64,000 nucleotides of DNA, taken from assembly GCA_037447655.1 (NCBI GenBank), contig JBBHKE010001935.1:62001-126000 (forward strand). The letters run 5' to 3'. The position numbers and the translations under genes are program-made. The notes under the pieces were generated by a model. That model worked only from the letters and a program-made list of their open reading frames with translations. It was not told the DNA's origin and ran no database searches. This document shows positions 53,751 to 63,932 of this stretch, in pieces. The stretch is from Zygnema cylindricum (lineage: Eukaryota; Streptophyta; Zygnematophyceae; Zygnematales; Zygnemataceae). Position 1 is the stretch's first letter. The number at the start of each line of letters is the position of its first letter.

Positions 53751-56700
53751 GCCCTCCCTCTCTCCCCCCTCTCTCCCGCTCTCCCTCCCTCTCTCCCTCT
53801 CCTTTTTCATTTTCTTCAGCATTATGTTTGTTTTCGTCTGATGTTCTTTATATTTAAAATCCACATGTGAATGAAATTATGTAGAAATTATAAGCTAGTT
53901 TTTTCCCTCTATAATAGCTTGATTTATCTAAATTTCACTTTTTTGTGACTTTAATTCTTGCTTTCCCATATTTTGACTTAACTCAAATTTCACTTTCTCA
54001 TGACTTTAACTCAATTTCTCCCTTTTCCATTTTTTAAGTTAACTCACTTTCTCAAATTCACTTCTTTTCACTTAAAACCTGAAAAACCCTACAAAAACCT
54101 AAAGTCTCAAGGAACCCTGAAGTACCCTAAAAACCTAAAATAACCCAAAAAACCCCCAAAAGAACCTTGTAAGACCTCAAAAGACCATAAAAAACCTTCA
54201 ATAATCCTTAAAATACCTTTAAAAAACCTTGAAGAATTGCTTTTTCCGTGACAGATTTTTGATGCCATAGAAAGAGAAGTTCAAGGAACCCTGAAGTAAA
54301 AAAACTTAAAGAACCCCAAAAAGAATCATAAAAAACCTTAAAAAAACCTTTTGCTTTTTCCGTGACAGATTTTTGATGCAGTAGAAAGAGAAGCTCTTAC
54401 GCCCAATCTCGTCTCGCCACCTGTCACTTCCATGGGAGACTCCCACCTTGACATTTCCGCCAATCATGGCTCCCTTTTGAGAATTCAACTCCAACAAAAA
54501 TCTTTGTTTGGTCTTTTTCCTCAATCAAAGAAGGAAACGATAATACCTGGTAGAGATCACCAGCTTCTGAAACCAAAATTAGGAGGAGGAGGAGGAGGAG
54601 GAGGAGAAGGAGAGACAAATTTAACAGCAGGAGATAGATTGGGGACTTCCATGGATACAAATAATAGTGTGGATGAAAATAGCAATGTTTTGGATAGAGA
54701 TAGGGGAGCTGCGGAAAGAGAGGGAGAGGGGGAGAGAGAGGGAGAGAGAGGGGGGGAGAGAGAGGGAGAGGACGGACCTCAGCCATTGGAGGTTTTTGTA
54801 AGACAAGTATATATAAGAAATATGTGGGGTTCTGGAAATATTCCGAGTATGGCAGGAGGAGGGAGAGGAAGTAGTGGGGGAGGGAGAGGAAAAGGAGGAG
54901 CTGCCGCAGTTGTACAGGGAAGAGGGGGAGGAAAGGGAGGAGAGGAAGCTTCTGGGAAAGTTGGAGGAGTTTTGGGGCAACTACTTCCGGTGACGTCACA
55001 CCGGGCATTCCGTAGTCTTGTGTTGGAAGTTTTGGAAAAACTTGTAAGTTTTCAGGTTCTTTAAACCTTTTAATTTAAACAGTTAAACATTTAAACAGTG
55101 AAACATTAAAACAGTTACACAGTTGAATAGATGAACATCTAAACATTGAAACATTTAAAGGGTAGAATTTTTAAACAGTCAAACATTTAAACATTGAAGC
55201 GTGGAAACCTTGAAATGGTTAAACAAGTAAACAATGAACTAGTTAAATGGTTGAACAGCTAAACATAGCATTGGAACATTGAAACAATCAAATATTTAAA
55301 CATTAAAACTGTTAAATATTTAAACGGTCAAACAGTTAAATAGCTAAACATGTGAGCTCTCTAGTCTTGGTTGACAAGATCTTGAAAAGTGAAATACTGA
55401 GATGTGTGTTACATTTGAAACTGTAACTTAATGTTGGAGTAGTACGGGAGATTGTTTATTTTTTTACGTTTAAAACTGTAACTTTTAATTGAAGTAATAA
55501 GGTGAACTATTTATTGTTTTGGGTTAAAAACTGTAACTCATGATTGAAGTGATAATGTAGATTTTTTATTTTGTTACGTTTAAAACTGCAACTTAATAGT
55601 GAAGTAATAAAGTAGAGCACTTACTGTTTTACGTCTAAACTAGTAACTTAATATTGAAGAAATAAGGTAGATTATTTGTTGTTTTACGTTTAGAACTGTA
55701 ACTTAAAATTGAAGAAATAAGGTAGATCATTTCTTGTTTAACAATTAAAACTGTATGTCATAATTGAAGTAATGAGCTATATTATGTTTTGTTTTACACT
55801 AAACATTGTAACTTTTAAGTTTTTGACCAGTTTAGAAGCTGGAAAAGAAATGGCCATTTTGGTGGTGTGGGTTAAGGTTTGGTTTTAAGGATTAAGCACA
55901 AATTTCCCAACAATTTTTTAAAGTGTTTTTTGAAGGTTTTCTTTGGGTTTTTTCAAGTTATGGGTTTAATTGACAATTTTTTGGGATAGGAACTGTTAAG
56001 TATCAAACTGATTAGAGTCAAATTTAACCTCTTTTTTTATTTTCCTTTTTTTTTTTTTTTGTTCATTCTGGTTTAATGTGGACAATTTGATTCGGTAGAG
56101 AGTTGATAATATGATTCGCCAATATTGAGAACTAGATGAGGAAATTTTTTTATTTATTTTTATTTTTTTTATCTTTTATCTTTTTTCTTTTACTACCCCA
56201 GACGGCGAACTAGCGTCTTACAATGTTTATGTTTCCGTAGTTTTTTTCTTTCCTTTTTCTTTTTGTTTCTTTAACAATGGTTTTGTTTTCGCATTTTTTT
56301 TTCTTTTCTTTTTTCTTTAACGTTGTGACTCATTTCTTAACTTAAAAACATAAATACAAAAAATAATTTCTGATTGTTTTGAGGGAAACTATTAAAAAAA
56401 AATATTATATTTAAAATTTGTTTAAGACCCGTCAAAAACATTTCTCAAAATCTTTTGAAGCCCTTCTAAATCTTTTCCAAAACCTCCTCAAAACCCGCCT
56501 TTAAAAAAAAAAAATGTCAATCTTATGAATAAATTTATGATTCGTATTAAACTTTAGTTTTAATAGTTGTAATTTGTATTGAATTGTGTTTTGTATTAAG
56601 CTGTATTTTGTATTAAATTGTACTTTCTATTAAAATGTACTTTCTATTACCTTGTAACTTTTATCAAATTGCAATTCACTTTTTTTTTAAATTTATTTAT

Positions 56701-58143
56701 GTATAAATATATATTTTTTTCCGCGTGTCAGGTGGCATATATTCCACATTTTCAGATAAGGACAAAATTGACATGGCATTCCCAAATTTCGGCTTGGGAT
56801 ATTTTTTTATGTCTGCCCGAAAAAAAATCCGACGCAACGGGCAAAAAAAATTCGTCTCGGAGTGCACAAAAATCTTCGGAGACCGAAACTTTTGTCGGAG
56901 GAGTACCGGAAGAGAGACTTTTTCAGGGCAGAGTGGTAGTGAGGGGGGTGGAGGTAACGATGGAGGGATCAGAAGGAGCTCTCTCTCTCTCCAATGCTTT
57001 GGGGAGTCGAACTCCAAATAGAGAGGGGGAGGAGGTAGGGAGGAGTAGTGGACCCATTACTGTCGGTCAATTGGAAACTCTCCTTCTCCATCAGGTGAGG
57101 GAGGGAGGGAGAGAGGGGAGGGAGGGAGGGAGGTGAGGGATGGAGGGAGGGATGGATTTTGGTCAAATTTTCCGGAGGGAGGGAGGGAGGGATTGATACT
57201 GGTCAACTAGAAACCCTCCTTTTCCATCAGGTGAGAGAGGGAGTGAGGAAGGGAGAGAGGGAAGGTGGGAGAGAGGGAGGGATGTTTGTTGGTCAATTGG
57301 AAACACTCTTCTCCATAAGTTGAGGGAGGGAGGGAAAGAGGTGAGGAAAGGAGAGAGGAGGGAGAGAGGGAGTGAGAAAGGGGAGGGAGGCTGGGAGGGG
57401 AGGGATGGAGGGAGGGATGGAAGTTGGTCGACTGGAAACACTGTTCTCCATCAGGTAAAGGAAGGAGGGAGGGAGGGAGGGAAGGAAAGAGGGGAGGAAA
57501 GGAGGGAGGGGAGGGAGAGAGGGAAAAAGAGGGGGGAGGGAGGCAGGGAGGGGAGGGATGGAACTTGGGTGGAGAGGGAGGGGATGGAGGACGGGAGGGG
57601 GAGGGAGGGAGGGAGAAGGGAAGGAGTAGTGGACCCATTCATGTTTGTCGACTGGAAACAATCCTCCAGGTGAGGGAGCGAGGGAGGAAGGGGACAGAGG
57701 GAGGGAGAAGGGGCCGCACTGCTGAAGCTCGCCGAAAAAGATATTCACTTCAATTGAAGTTCTTTTTTTTGTCGTTTTTTTTTTTTTTTTTTCAGGTGGC
57801 CATTCAGATGGTGACAGCCGTCCACGAAGAAGCGGTTTTCCTCGGACTCGATTCTCTTCGAGAAATGTTGTCGATAACTTTTAAAGAAAAAGACAAAAAA
57901 ACTTTGGAACTTTGTGCCGGTGTAAGCTTGAAAGCACATTCGGTTATTTGGTCGGTACGAGGAAATGGACAATTTGGATTATTTGGGCAATTTGGACTAT
58001 TTGGGGTTTGGGGGAATATGGACGACAATAATAATGAAGATAAGACGAAAAAATCGTGGGAGAAACCGTTAGGTATATTGACTTGGCAAGAATTGAGAGG
58101 ACTTTTATTAGATTTATTGCTTTCACCAAATTTGCCACACTAA
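47834..58143 (+). CDS. MED17: Mediator complex subunit 17
   Basis: Seven exons: 47834-47931, 50605-50926, 51287-51372, 53285-53693, 54369-55043, 56732-57094 and 57796-58143. All introns are GT-AG and phases fit, giving 766 aa (Arabidopsis about 650). MED17 is a core head-module subunit of Mediator and is needed for RNA polymerase II transcription. Landmarks shared with plant MED17 are the N-terminal VTLDAPHVRRIRSLDEQGRE (plant ISLDKLPIKRLESIEENGAE), WPWKSAIEELIMAQEELRVI, SGKFYGALMRIQRHWKIRRQR, LLDEQIFDAVEREAL, VGGVLGQLLPVTSHRAF, and HEEAVFLGLDSLREMLSITF near the C-terminus. Extra length comes from low-complexity Gly/Glu/Arg-rich inserts in exons 4 and 5 (about 53575-53625, 54580-54770, 54850-54960) and a FGLFGQFGLFG repeat in exon 7. 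Exon 1 is joined through the donor GA|GTCAGT, the only one that keeps the frame into exon 2; it is the least certain junction. Intron 1 (2.7 kb) is full of repeats. Confidence 0.92.
47940..48065. repeat. Degenerate telomere-like (CCCTAAA) repeats in MED17 intron 1
   Basis: About ten loose ACCCTAAAA / AACCTAAAA words just after the first donor. Confidence 0.6.
48119..48246. repeat. Two poly-T tracts with a duplicated GGAAACAGAT spacer
   Basis: T-runs of more than 30 nt, each followed by TTGGAAACAGAT, which points to a tandem duplication. The poly-Lys frames on the minus strand are artefacts. Confidence 0.9.
48498..48697. mobile_element. MITE, family C (200 bp), in MED17 intron 1
   Basis: TA on the left, CA on the right. 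Ends CATTTCCCATCGTTGTTAGAG and (inverted) CATTGCCCATCATTATTAGCG. Interior aligns with 30529-30720. Confidence 0.85.
49200..49464. mobile_element. Family A MITEs, one nested in another, MED17 intron 1
   Basis: 49279-49464 is a family A copy (right end ACTGTG then TA), and 49200-49280 is the left arm of another. The internal TCCGATTATTGGTCTAACAG and GTCTCTGATCGGAAATCGGA blocks belong to family A. Confidence 0.65.
49759..49972. mobile_element. Mosaic MITE in MED17 intron 1
   Basis: Left end CTGTGAATCGCTATTAGTG is of the A/B type. The right end TTAATAGCGATTTG and the interior ('gacatgaaatagtgtcaataa') do not align with families A-C. Confidence 0.6.
51378..51610 (+). repeat. Degenerate GTTCCATTTCAGTT tandem repeat in MED17 intron 3
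   Basis: About 18 diverged units of 11-14 bp (TTCAGTTCCGTT, TTTCAGTTCCATT). Confidence 0.7.
52040..52124. repeat. (CT)n microsatellite running into an 11-N assembly gap
   Basis: About 37 CT units end at the Ns (52114-52124). Sequence after the gap resembles a family A MITE right arm (52130-52320), so a piece may be missing. It lies in MED17 intron 3 and does not affect the coding model. Confidence 0.95.
53700..53812. repeat. (CT)n repeat at the start of MED17 intron 4
   Basis: Starts a few bases after the exon 4 donor (CAG|GTAAAT). Confidence 0.9.
54239..54299 (+). pseudogene. Duplicated acceptor plus start of MED17 exon 5 (decoy exon)
   Basis: 54239-54279 repeats 54353-54393 with two changes: GCTTTTTCCGTGACAG then ATTTTTGATGCCATAGAAAG. 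It is fused on its right to a copy of intron sequence (TTCAAGGAACCCTGAAGTA, also at about 54108). Splicing here keeps phase but meets TAA at 54297 after 14 codons. Confidence 0.85.
55062..55345 (+). repeat. AAACAGTTAAACATTT-type degenerate tandem repeat in MED17 intron 5
   Basis: Over 20 units of 8-10 bp (AAACAGTT, AAACATTT, AAACATTG). Confidence 0.75.
55405..55815 (+). repeat. 55-bp minisatellite in MED17 intron 5
   Basis: The word AACTGTAACTT recurs at about 55421, 55475, 55530, 55585, 55640, 55694, 55750 and 55805, a spacing of 54-56 bp. Each unit continues with 'attgaagtaataaggtagattatttattgttttacg'. Eight copies. Confidence 0.85.
57201..57672 (+). repeat. Array of copies of the exon 6 end and 5' splice site in MED17 intron 6
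   Basis: The true exon end (GGTCAATTGGAAACTCTCC ... CATCAG|GTGAGG at 57065-57100) is repeated at about 57201, 57291, 57426 and 57646. Donor-like GT follows at 57231 (CATCAG|GTGAGA), 57455 (CATCAG|GTAAAG) and 57670 (CTCCAG|GTGAGG). The copy at 57291 has lost the AG|GT. Spacers are GGGA purine repeats. Confidence 0.85.
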
Positions 58144-58245
58144 TAATGGTTTGAGAGAGAGAGAGTGAATTTGTAGTGCTTCTCATGGTTGTTTCTTTTC
58201 CCCTTCCCCTCTTTTGTTTCACTTTTTGTTTGCGTTTTTTTTTTC

Positions 58246-58427
58246 AATTGCCCCTCAGTATTAGAGTCAATCACTGTCGTTTTGACCCAAAATCACCAAT
58301 TAGTCTTAATGGGAGGATTAGTTTATTGGCCAATATTTTGCCACGTGGCAATAAATTATTTAGCGTGGATGATTTTAGTAATATGTTAACGTTAATAATT
58401 AACTAACTTTAATAGCAATGGGCAATC
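58246..58427. mobile_element. MITE, family C type
   Basis: Left end AATTGCCCCTCAGTATTAGAG, right end (inverted) GATTGCCCATTGCTATTAAAG, with TA on the right. The interior is unlike 48498-48697. Confidence 0.65.
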
Positions 58428-58563
58428 TAGTTACGCTTGAAAAATCTTTTGACGATTTTCAACATCTGAACACAAGCGTACATTTACTATTTGAACCTAG
58501 GAACCTATGTAAGAATCACACCGCTAAAAAACCCTGAAAACCCTAAAAAACCCTGAAAAATCC

Positions 58564-58740
58564 CCATCGTAATTAGCATTAAGATTTATTGCTGTTAAAG
58601 CTAAATAAGAATTCATAATACTGATGATGTGGTAGAATGTAATCCACGTCCTTAAAGAGGGTTGTTAACACTATTTTGTGACTTTTGGCCAGACAAAGTA
58701 GTAACCGAATTAATGTTATTAACTCTAATAATGATAGGTG
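58564..58740. mobile_element. MITE, family C, reverse orientation
   Basis: The interior in reverse matches family C: GTGGTAGAATGTAATCCACGTCC and GTTGTTAACACTATTTTGTG. Ends CATCGTAATTAGCATTAAG and CTAATAATGATAGGTG. Confidence 0.75.
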
Positions 58741-59023
58741 TTGAAGCTTAATGGCATGTCTTGATCGAAAAATTTGCCTGAAAATGGCCGACAGCAAATA
58801 TCTTCATCTACTTTCAACGGCTTACAGGAAAAAATTTCCATCACCTAAAAAGTGGGGTACAAAAAGTCGTACATTTTGTACTTTTTTGTCCCTTTTTTTA
58901 ATAAACCATATTTATTTTAGATCTATCAAGATTCTCCAAAATTTTAGGCGTAAACATTGACAATCTGGTGTTATTTTTTTCGCATTCGCGACGAGATCAC
59001 TTTATCTAACCAGGTTGTGACTA
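58741..59023. other. No feature recognised
   Basis: Spacer between MITEs. Confidence 0.5.
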
Positions 59024-59538
59024 CACTGTGAATCAAGATTACTAAAAAGAAATTATTAGTGTAAAGAAATGAAGAGTGTTATTAACTCTATTTTGGGCTT
59101 AATGGCCATATGCCGAGAAAATATTAACCCTAATTTGCACATACAACACTAATTTGGATACACACTACCAAAGTATAGATGTTATACCTTTGTTTACATA
59201 GTCTACATTTGAATAGTGAGAACACATTCATGCTTTTTTTCACCGACTTTTTTCGTTATGAATCAAATCCACGTGCGCTTTCCCATATCGACGCCACTCG
59301 CTTTCCACTGTCGGCGTCGTTATCTGACACTTTGCATAATCTTGTACAGAATAGCGAGCAGTTTTAGTACAGGTTGACACATTTCGTACATCACACTATT
59401 CAAATACATTCGAATTAGAGAATTTGACACTAATTAAATCATAGCGTAAAAGAAAAAAATTGCATTTTAATATTAGTTGCGAGGGTCGTAATTTAGGGGT
59501 GATGATAGTGTTATAAACAGTAATAACGATTCACGGTA
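59024..59538. mobile_element. Large MITE, family D (515 bp), complete
   Basis: After TA it starts CACTGTGAATCAAG and ends AATAACGATTCACGGTA before TA. Interior landmarks shared with 1-325 and 40563-41060 are 'tgaatcaaatccacgtgcg', 'tgacacattYcgtac' and 'cacactattcaaa'. Non-coding. Confidence 0.8.
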
Positions 59539-59984
59539 TAAACTCGTCAAAAGACAACACTGGCCACAAACTGGACGTGGACAATTGTTACACTTAGAAA
59601 AGTAAGATACACTCCATAAATGACAAGCGAGGAGAACCTTATAAGTGGTGTAGGCCATGTGCATGTGGAAAAGGTGGATGCAAATCCAACAAAAGCTGCA
59701 AGAAAACCTTTGTTGGAGGAAGTCCTCTCACCCTTCCATGGCTATCCATTGACATTTGGAGTTTGCCGCACTTTTTTTGCCTTGGATTCCATTTAGGAAA
59801 TTCAAATACAACGAATATTCATGATAAAACAAATCGTATGTTCAAGTACGCTCGTACAAGTAAAAGTTTTTGTTCACTTGCATAGATATTACATTCAGAT
59901 TTTTGGCTTGAAGGATCTTTGACGATTTTCAGCATCTAAACATAAGCCTACATGGCACAAACCGGAAGGTACAATCTAATAGAA

Positions 59985-62900
59985 TATTGGTAAAAGTACT
60001 AATGCTAGTAAACGCACCTGTACGATTCTTGGCAAAGCTTGATGGACTACGCCACTCATTGTTATTAGTGTCAACAATTCTTGCGCGGGGATTGGGAATC
60101 TCTTCAGCAAAAGCATACGGACATAGTTATTTCCTTTCTTTGACGACTTGTCGTCAAGCTCCACTTCCTGCCACCACACCCCGTATGCATCGCACCGTGC
60201 ACCTTGGGCATTGTGGTGAATTTTCTCGGCCAGCTCGGACGCTACAACCTTTTACACCATCGCAAACTACAGTGTCAACTGTTGAAGCCCTCCGCGCCCT
60301 TCACCCCGCTGCATCTAATGAAAACTGCCTTTCATTGAATCATATGACCCTCTGGACGCTTTTGAGCTTGATCAGGATAATCTCGCTAAAGCTCTTGTCC
60401 GATCCCCTCATCTCTCGGTTGGGGAACCTTCTAGAATGGTATATGAGCTTTTGCATGATATTTTCCCTCCAGCAAACCCATCACAAGGTTTTGATTTGTT
60501 TCTTAAGGTGACTTCTCCATTGGCTTGAGGAAATGTGCCACCCTTAGTACCTCTTTTGGCAGCAGCACGTATTGTTGCGGTCTCAAAGCCTGCTGGTGGT
60601 GTTCGACCTATAGCTGTGGGGGAGGTCATCTCTCGTCTAGTGGCTTGATCAATGTGTTTACAACTTCATGGGGATTTCTATGATTATTTGTCCCCACATC
60701 AGTTTGGTGTCGCGACGCGTGGCGGTTATGAGGCAGACCATGGTTTACGTGCAACAATGGACGTACACCCAGATTGGGTTGTTCTAATGATAACTAATGA
60801 TTTTGACAATGTTGATCGAAACACCATCTTTCGCAAGTTTTGACATGTCCCCTCTCCCATCAACTAGCTTTTCCTTTTTGTTCGCTCTTTTTACTACACA
60901 TCTAACTCTCTCCTTTATTCCCTTGGTGGCCCATTGGGGGTTAAGGCCACTTTGGACTCAATTACTGGTCCTCGGCAAGGGGAACCTTTAGGAGCATCTT
61001 TCTTTGCTCTCGCCCATATGAGCATTTGCTAGCACTTTTCCCAATTATTTATTCTTTTCGGTGGCGGATGACACGCATATTATCGATACGTCATAACCAG
61101 GTTTTCATGCCTTCCACCACTTTTTTGAGCAACTTTCAAGGATTAGCTTGTCCGTCAAAGTCTTTATTTCTCTTGTGTGGTCACCTACTACTCTGCCGAA
61201 TTTCGCTCTTCTCATAGGCTTTGGTGTTTATACGCCTCAAAAGGGTTTAAGGGTGTTTGGTTCCCCGGTTGACGCCCCTATCTTTGTTCACCAGTTTGTT
61301 AAGGATTCCCTATTCGACGATCTTTCCCAATGTGAGGACCTCCCACAACTGGCTATTCCCAAGTGGCTTTCGCTATTTTAACTCGTTGTTTTGCACAACG
61401 TCCCTTATACTTGGCGCGCACACTACCCCCGAACTTTTCTTTCTTCTCCCCACTCTCGGATTTTAATAATCGTCTCTTTGCAATTTTGCATCAACTTGTT
61501 GGGCATGGTATCTTTGATTTTCCTGAAGTGCTCCTTGCTCGTAGGCTTATCTGCTTTACCCGTCTCTTTCGCGGGTCTTGAATTGTTTCCTACAACCACC
61601 ATAACATCAGCTGCTTACTTGGGTAGTTGGGCTCTAGTGGCATCTATCATTAGTTCGAGGTCTGTAGAGGACAATAATCCTAATTTTGCCCATAAGATTT
61701 CTATCTTTGATGTAGGATCATTATCATTCCAACAATTGTTATTGTCTACTGTCTACATTTTGCCAGCCGATGCCGAAGATATTGTGACTCGATTCTCTTC
61801 ACTTCTCAGCACTGCTCATTCCTCGGTGTAGCAACACGTCACCAATAAGGTAGCCACCAGTGACTTCAAGAACCTCTTTAATGCGCTGCCTACGACTAAC
61901 ACACGAGCTTGACTACGCTCTTGTTCTGGATCAGGTATTAGGGCTTGGCTCGTCGTTACTCTCATTTCTGCCTCACTCCATTTATCTTCTCAACAATTTT
62001 CTTTTGCATTGCGTTTACATCTTGGCTTGCTATATCCTTGAGGAATGCCTCATTGCCTTTGTGGCCAATATATTGATGAACATGGGGTCCATATGCTCCG
62101 TTTTTCACATGGCGGGGAACGTTCAACGAACAAGATACGGTTTGAGATGGAATCGCCTAAGTGGCTAGTGAAGGAGAGTACACAGTGAAACGTGAGCTGT
62201 CTGATATTCTCCCACAGGGTTCTCAATCTACGAAGTGCATGTCCCTCGCGTGGACCTCGTGTTTCTACATGGAGCAGAGATAACACTAGGGGATGCATTT
62301 GTGACCGACTCTACGGGATCACATGTCTCAACGCGTGTTGCATTACGTACTAGTGTTGCGGCTGGAGATGCAACAACCTTTAAAGAACGCGGTTACGCTC
62401 AGCGGGACCGAACTGACAACTTCTTACCATTTGCTTCGAAGATATATGAGACATTGGACTCGTCGTTCGATAACTTCATCCGTGATTGTGCTATTCGATC
62501 TTTTGGGGTTGGAGGACCTCGTAGCCCTTCCTCGAGTCTCTCGTCAACTTCTTATCGCGAACTTATCTTTGTTGCCCTTCAACAATCTGAAGCATCAACC
62601 GTTATCTGACAAAGCACAGTGGTGAACGATGGTTGTGGCCTGTGAGATTTTACCTTCACGCCACACGGTGCACATTGATGACATCTGTCGCTCAAACCTT
62701 TAATGTGACTTGTTTTAACCTTTGAACCAACGACCCATTTTGTCATTTATAGCTTGTGTATAGCGTGGTTATTAGTGCTCTTGTAGTTTAGTTTCAGTGT
62801 TTGTTTTTGTTTCTTGTGTATTCGCTGTTTTTACTCTTAGTTTCGTTTAGTTTTTGTAGTTTTTGCATGTACCTTTGGTTTTCAAATTGTAGCCTTTAAT

Positions 62901-63003
62901 GGTAGTGAGCAATTTTCCATTTTAATCAAGTTTTGTACTTAGATAGTGTAACCATCAGAGTTTTCATTTGTAAAATCTCCTTTCAATGAGTGTTAAAAAA
63001 AAA
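59985..63003 (+). mobile_element. Decayed non-LTR retrotransposon (LINE)
   Basis: Plus-strand element with a degenerate reverse transcriptase and C-terminal domain and an A-run at 62995-63003 as its 3' tail. The 5' boundary is uncertain. The 3' untranslated part (about 62640-62990) is T-rich. A MITE begins 15 bp after the A-run. No target duplication identified. Confidence 0.7.
60285..62609 (+). pseudogene. LINE reverse transcriptase plus probable RLE-type endonuclease remnant
   Basis: The reading shifts frame and has many stops, but motifs come in the right order. RPIAVGE (about 60604) and PHQFGVATRGG (about 60697) precede ITNDFDNVDRN (about 60790), which carries the first catalytic Asp. 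GPRQGEPLGASFFALA (about 60968-61014) and VADD (about 61061) supply the other core blocks, the last being a form of the F/YxDD box. After a thumb-like region (GLRVFGSPV, about 61230; RCFAQRPLYLARTLPP, about 61385) comes a CxCG...GVH...GGER knuckle (about 62050-62115). Then follow VDLVF and GDAFVTDS with a downstream ERGYAQ...FLPF block (62240-62480). A C/H knuckle followed by an Asp-containing fold is the layout of restriction-like endonucleases in R2-type LINEs; that assignment is an inference. Confidence 0.7.
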
Positions 63004-63017
63004 TAGCGTAAACGATA

Positions 63018-63215
63018 CACTGATCATCGTTATTATATTTAAATATTTATTAGTGTTAATGCAAAATTGGAATTGATAATACTAATTTAGTCAAGGAGAT
63101 GTGGTAGATTGTAGTCCATGTCCTTGAATAATGTTGTTAACTCTATTCTGTGATTTTTTGCCAAAAAAAGTTGCCACCGAATTAGTGTTATGAACAGTAA
63201 TAACGATTAGCGGTG
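63018..63215. mobile_element. MITE with A-type ends and C-type interior (198 bp)
   Basis: TA on both sides. Left CACTGATCATCGTTATTATA, right (inverted) CACCGCTAATCGTTATTACTG. The interior (GTGGTAGATTGTAGTCCATGTCC, GTTGTTAACTCTATTCTGTG) is family C in reverse, as in 58564-58740. Confidence 0.8.
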
Positions 63216-63219
63216 TAGT

Positions 63220-63738
63220 TTAGTGTCAGTAACGCTTTTTCGTATATTTGTGTCGAAATAAAAACATTAAAAATATTTTTGTCACTCAACGCTAATTTGT
63301 GTGTCGAATTTGTATACATTTAGCTAGCATCAACACTATTTCAAGTGCCAATGGACTACCGTGACAGCATGTGCCGAGAGACATACTTCGGGGGTTTGCA
63401 AGTTGTACGAAACATATAAATTTGAGTAATATGTAGTGGTATTTTAGTTTACTTTACACTATTTATGCTTTATATTAAATAATGTTCTAATGAGTACTAG
63501 AAGTTAATTTGCATGCGAGATGCACTTTATGTTGTAGAAATAAGATGTCACATGGACGCTTTGTAAGAAAATAAACTTGTCGTATATAACCCTAATTTCT
63601 GCTAAAATAATATAAATTACTGAATGAAAACTTTCCATATTTGCGTTAGTTCCATTTTAGTGTAAATAACACTAATTTATATGTTTCAACCAAACAAAAC
63701 TGCGAGAAATTAGTGTTATAAACACTAATAACGATGAG
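63220..63738. mobile_element. Probable large MITE, right end only clear
   Basis: The right end AAATTAGTGTTATAAACACTAATAACGAT-type sequence (63708-63735) is a MITE terminus next to TA. The remainder is AT-rich without a gene, and the left end is not clear. Confidence 0.45.
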
Positions 63739-63932
63739 TAGTATACAAGCATAAATTGATCGACCACTGTACGGTCACATTGACCATAAGAACTATTCTG
63801 GCAATAGTGCTACTTTTGAGTCACGTCTTACGGTATCTGTACAGAAAATATATGATATCTATTCTAAATCTATACTCTTCGAGAGGAGATACCGAGATAC
63901 CTAACGTGCCGCATCCTCCGGCAACTGCCGTA

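Noticed and set aside
56618-57136. Frame of 172 codons starting at 56618 as a separate gene.
   Set aside because: Only 56732-57094 is coding, as exon 6 of MED17; the start lies in the intron and the end runs past the donor.
57163-57748. Overlapping Pro/Ser frames on the minus strand and Gly/Arg frames on the plus strand.
   Set aside because: Low-complexity GGGA repeats between duplicated splice sites in MED17 intron 6.
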